From a virus, in IMG/VR virus record IMGVR_UViG_3300027668_000031, positions 1 through 44,115 of that record: 44,115 nucleotides of DNA; one strand, written 5' to 3'. Shown here one piece after another: positions 42,045-44,115 of this stretch. Position 1 is the stretch's first letter. The number at the start of each line of letters is the position of its first letter. Made by a program: the position numbers and the translations under genes. A model generated the notes under the pieces. The model was given only the letters and a program-made list of their open reading frames with translations. It was not told where the DNA came from and searched no databases.

Positions 42045-43579
42045 GCTCTTAAGTTATTAATTACACAATCAGTTGATATAATAGTTGTAGCTACTGACGC
42101 CGCGTTTCTTAATGCACTTTTAGTAACAAGTAAAGGATCTATTATTCCGGACTCTACCATACTCACCGTTTTACCTGTAACCACATTTAGTCCTGTACCT
42201 TTTACTGTAGGAGTTTGATAATCTTCAATTCCAGCATTAGATAATATAGTGTAATAAGGATGCTTAATAGCTTGTAATAAAACTTCTTCAGATTTAGAAC
42301 TAGCCTTTATATCTGATGAAGCATTTAATAAAGCTATGCCTCCACCTGGCACTATACCTTCTTTTAGCGCGGCTTTTGTAGCGCATATAGCATCTTCTAC
42401 TCTGTCTCTCTTTTCTTTTAATTCTATTTCTGAATTAGCACCAACTTTGACTAAAGCTACCTTAGCTTTCAATCTTGAAACTCTTTTTTCTAAACTGTCT
42501 TTTAAAAACCCTTTAGTAGTTTTATTGTATTGGTCTTCTAATTCATTAGTTAATTTAATAACTTCTTTACTTTTGTTTTCTATCTGTATAATAGTTTCTA
42601 AAGTATTGCTAACTACTTTTTTACATTTACCTAAGTGTTCTATGCTTATTAAGTCTAAATCATCACCTAAGTCTTCGCTTATAACTTTAGCACCTGTTAA
42701 TAAACCTAAATCATCTAATGTGTTTTTTCTATTAGCTCCATACGTAGGTGCAGATATTATATTAATTTTTATATTGCCTTTTATTTTATTCATAGCTAAT
42801 GCACTACTAACTTGAGGCTCAACATCTGCTATTATTAATAATGGTAATTGATTTTTAATAACATGTTCTAATATTGTTTGTATCTTTCTCACGTTTTCTA
42901 TTGGTGAGTCAACTATTAAAACTAAACAATCGTTTAATTCTACCTCATTCTTAGCTTTGTCAGTTACAAAATGAGGATTTGAAAATCCTTGTTCATACTG
43001 AATACCTTCTATTAAATCTACTTTAGTATTTGGCTCATCATGAGTTTCCATTATGACTAAACCATTTTTACCTACTGAATCAAATGCTTTAGATATTATT
43101 TTACCTAGATCTGGATCATTATTAGCTGATATTGTAGCTACTTGTTCTATATTACTCTTTTTAACTTTTGAAGAGTTTTTTTCAAGATATTGCACTACTT
43201 TCTTAACAGCTCCATTAATTCCAGTTTTTAACTCTCTAGGATTTAATTCTTTATATTTAGAAGCTTCTTTAAGTATTGCATATGCTAAAACCGTGGCTGT
43301 TGTTGTTCCATCGCCTGCTTCTTTGACAGTTTTTCTAGCTGCTTCTTTTATTAACTTAGCTCCCATGTTTTCTACTGGATCTAAAAGTATAATACTATTA
43401 GCTACTGTTACTCCGTCTTTTGTTATTTGAGGATCACCATTTTGATTTTCCATTATAACACATTTACCGCTAGCTCCAAGTGTAGAGCTAACAGCTTTTG
43501 TGAGAGTTTCTATTCCTTTGAATATTTTGTTTTTAGCATCTTCACCGAAGTTCAAGTGCTTAACTATTGTCTCGTTCAT
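42041..43579 (-). CDS. groEL: GroEL chaperonin
   Basis: The 512-residue protein is a group I chaperonin subunit. The ATP site is complete: KDGVTV with D55 (E. coli D52), GDGTTT at 89-94, and DRVEDAICATKAALKEGIVPGGG containing the catalytic Asp equivalent to D398. The apical domain is present. The protein is shorter than bacterial GroEL (about 545) and lacks the C-terminal Gly/Met tail; it ends STDCVINNLRA. The gene sits near the start of the long structural operon, directly before GroES, so it is made with the proteins it would fold. Phage chaperonins of this kind are known but uncommon. Confidence 0.92.
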   Translation of the reverse strand: MNETIVKHLNFGEDAKNKIFKGIETLTKAVSSTLGASGKCVIMENQNGDPQITKDGVTVANSIILLDPVENMGAKLIKEAARKTVKEAGDGTTTATVLAYAILKEASKYKELNPRELKTGINGAVKKVVQYLEKNSSKVKKSNIEQVATISANNDPDLGKIISKAFDSVGKNGLVIMETHDEPNTKVDLIEGIQYEQGFSNPHFVTDKAKNEVELNDCLVLIVDSPIENVRKIQTILEHVIKNQLPLLIIADVEPQVSSALAMNKIKGNIKINIISAPTYGANRKNTLDDLGLLTGAKVISEDLGDDLDLISIEHLGKCKKVVSNTLETIIQIENKSKEVIKLTNELEDQYNKTTKGFLKDSLEKRVSRLKAKVALVKVGANSEIELKEKRDRVEDAICATKAALKEGIVPGGGIALLNASSDIKASSKSEEVLLQAIKHPYYTILSNAGIEDYQTPTVKGTGLNVVTGKTVSMVESGIIDPLLVTKSALRNAASVATTIISTDCVINNLRA

Positions 43580-43612
43580 TTAATTTAATTTGATATGATT
43601 GATTTTTGAATA

Positions 43613-43906
43613 TTACTCGAAGGTCTTAATTACTTTCGGTCCTTTGGTAAACTCTAGCTTATTAATATAATGTTCAACAGATGCATCTATTGCTTGTTCT
43701 GCTCCGGCTATTGTTTCTCTTCTGGTGACATCTACCCATATTTCAGGATCATTAATGTCTCTATATTCGGTTTGTAAAAAGCCATTAGGTAGTTGAACTA
43801 TTCTCCAGTTTTTCTTCTGTGAAATATGTTTCCAGTACTTAATGGTATCTTCTGTTGGTTGTGGTGCACTAGACCACGTATTGGTGCGGGTATATAAAAA
43901 CGTCAT
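43613..43906 (-). CDS. Conserved protein with WRI/TRRET motifs, 97 residues
   Basis: The sequence YWKHISQKKNWRIVQLPNGFLQTEYRD, then WVDVTRRETIAGAEQAIDASVEHY and KGPKVIKTFE, suggests a small alpha/beta domain; from memory it occurs in Bacteroidota phages. The gene lies 33 bases before groEL. It has no catalytic signature that I can name. It might be an early protein of the late operon or a chaperonin partner, but this is only positional. Confidence 0.6.
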   Translation of the reverse strand: MTFLYTRTNTWSSAPQPTEDTIKYWKHISQKKNWRIVQLPNGFLQTEYRDINDPEIWVDVTRRETIAGAEQAIDASVEHYINKLEFTKGPKVIKTFE

Positions 43907-43965
43907 TGTATTTGGTTTTAATTAAACGTTGGTTGTCATATACTATCGCTTGATAGTTCGGTTGT

Positions 43966-44103
43966 TTATTTTTTTACTTTCTTTACTTTTTTAACTGGAT
44001 AAGACTCTACTTTACCGGTTTTGTTGTTCCAGTTATACTCAGTTTTATTATCAGACTTTTTTCTAATTGCTTGCATTAATTTAGAATCAGACATTTTGTT
44101 CAT
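43966..44103 (-). CDS. Small basic protein, 45 residues
   Basis: The minus-strand frame beginning ATG 44103 (MNKMSDSK) ends at 43966 with a Lys-rich tail (VKKVKKVKK). The frame stays open upstream to the window edge, so the gene could be longer. ATG 44094 is another start. The core EYNWNNKTGKVESYPV may form a beta hairpin. It looks like a small nucleic-acid- or virion-binding protein. No family recognised. The next 59 bases before the 97-residue gene contain only a weak 6-bp hairpin (43942-43957). Confidence 0.5.
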   Translation of the reverse strand: MNKMSDSKLMQAIRKKSDNKTEYNWNNKTGKVESYPVKKVKKVKK

Positions 44104-44115
44104 ATTCTTTTTAAT

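Noticed and set aside
42336-43430. Plus-strand ORFs opposite groEL
   Set aside because: Antisense shadows of a well-conserved chaperonin frame.
43942-43957. 6-bp hairpin ACTATC / GATAGT between small genes at the right edge
   Set aside because: Short stem with no U tract and no repeat elsewhere; too weak to call a terminator or operator.
1-44115. Bacteroidota-type promoters (TTTG ... TAnnTTTG) in intergenic gaps
   Set aside because: I looked in the short gaps on the minus strand and before the capsid and groEL genes but found no convincing full match, so no promoter is annotated.
1-44115. tRNA genes, integrase, CRISPR arrays or insertion sequences
   Set aside because: None was seen by eye. 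Gaps are too short for most of these, and no recombinase or transposase motif appears in any large frame.

Overview
This window looks like the structural and lysis half of the genome of a strictly lytic, tailed double-stranded DNA phage, probably podovirus-like, with a few nucleotide-metabolism genes at its left edge. The likely host is a member of the Bacteroidota, perhaps a marine flavobacterium. Two things point there. Almost no gene has a Shine-Dalgarno sequence; starts instead follow A/T-rich leaders such as AAATAAATAAAT. The portal, large terminase, capsid and ring-type proteins also resemble, from memory, those of crAss-like and flavobacterial podoviruses. The DNA is visibly AT-rich. 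I saw no integrase, tRNA, rRNA, CRISPR array or insertion sequence. All assignments were made by eye, without database searches.

Layout. Positions 1-3252 form a compact plus-strand operon: the end of a MazG-like pyrophosphohydrolase, an endonuclease I-type nuclease, two small proteins, a class II (adenosylcobalamin) ribonucleotide reductase, a small membrane protein, a basic 39-residue protein and a possible 15-residue four-cysteine micro-ORF. It ends at a strong bidirectional terminator (3258-3290) and a weaker second one. From 44103 down to 3336 everything is on the minus strand. In transcription order: a small basic ORF; a conserved 97-residue protein; GroEL and GroES; a winged-helix-like protein; a lysis and membrane region (small membrane proteins, T7-lysozyme-type amidase, spanin-like protein, HExxH protein, holin); small conserved proteins; a protein with two GroES-like repeats; a small-terminase candidate; large terminase; portal; scaffold; major capsid; two capsid-decoration candidates; connector/ring candidates; a 1372-residue tail protein; further tail proteins; a GNAT acetyltransferase; internal virion proteins; a roughly 3430-residue polyvalent protein; and two basic proteins.

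How the genes work together. The plus-strand genes would recycle host DNA and supply deoxynucleotides. The minus-strand genes would fold, build and package the virion, then lyse the cell. Three intrinsic terminators lie downstream of the capsid gene (28036-28057), the decoration genes (26842-26865) and the 261-residue gene (25992-26015), which would keep capsid transcripts more abundant than tail transcripts. The most interesting parts are the giant protein, which combines a zincin motif, a possible PD-(D/E)XK nuclease motif and a complete HAD phosphatase motif set; the chaperonin set (GroEL, GroES and a separate tandem GroES-like protein beside the terminase genes); a perfect 24-bp palindrome before the acetyltransferase; and the four-cysteine micro-ORF. 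Many genes overlap by 1-4 bases (TAATG or ATGA), so translational coupling is likely throughout.
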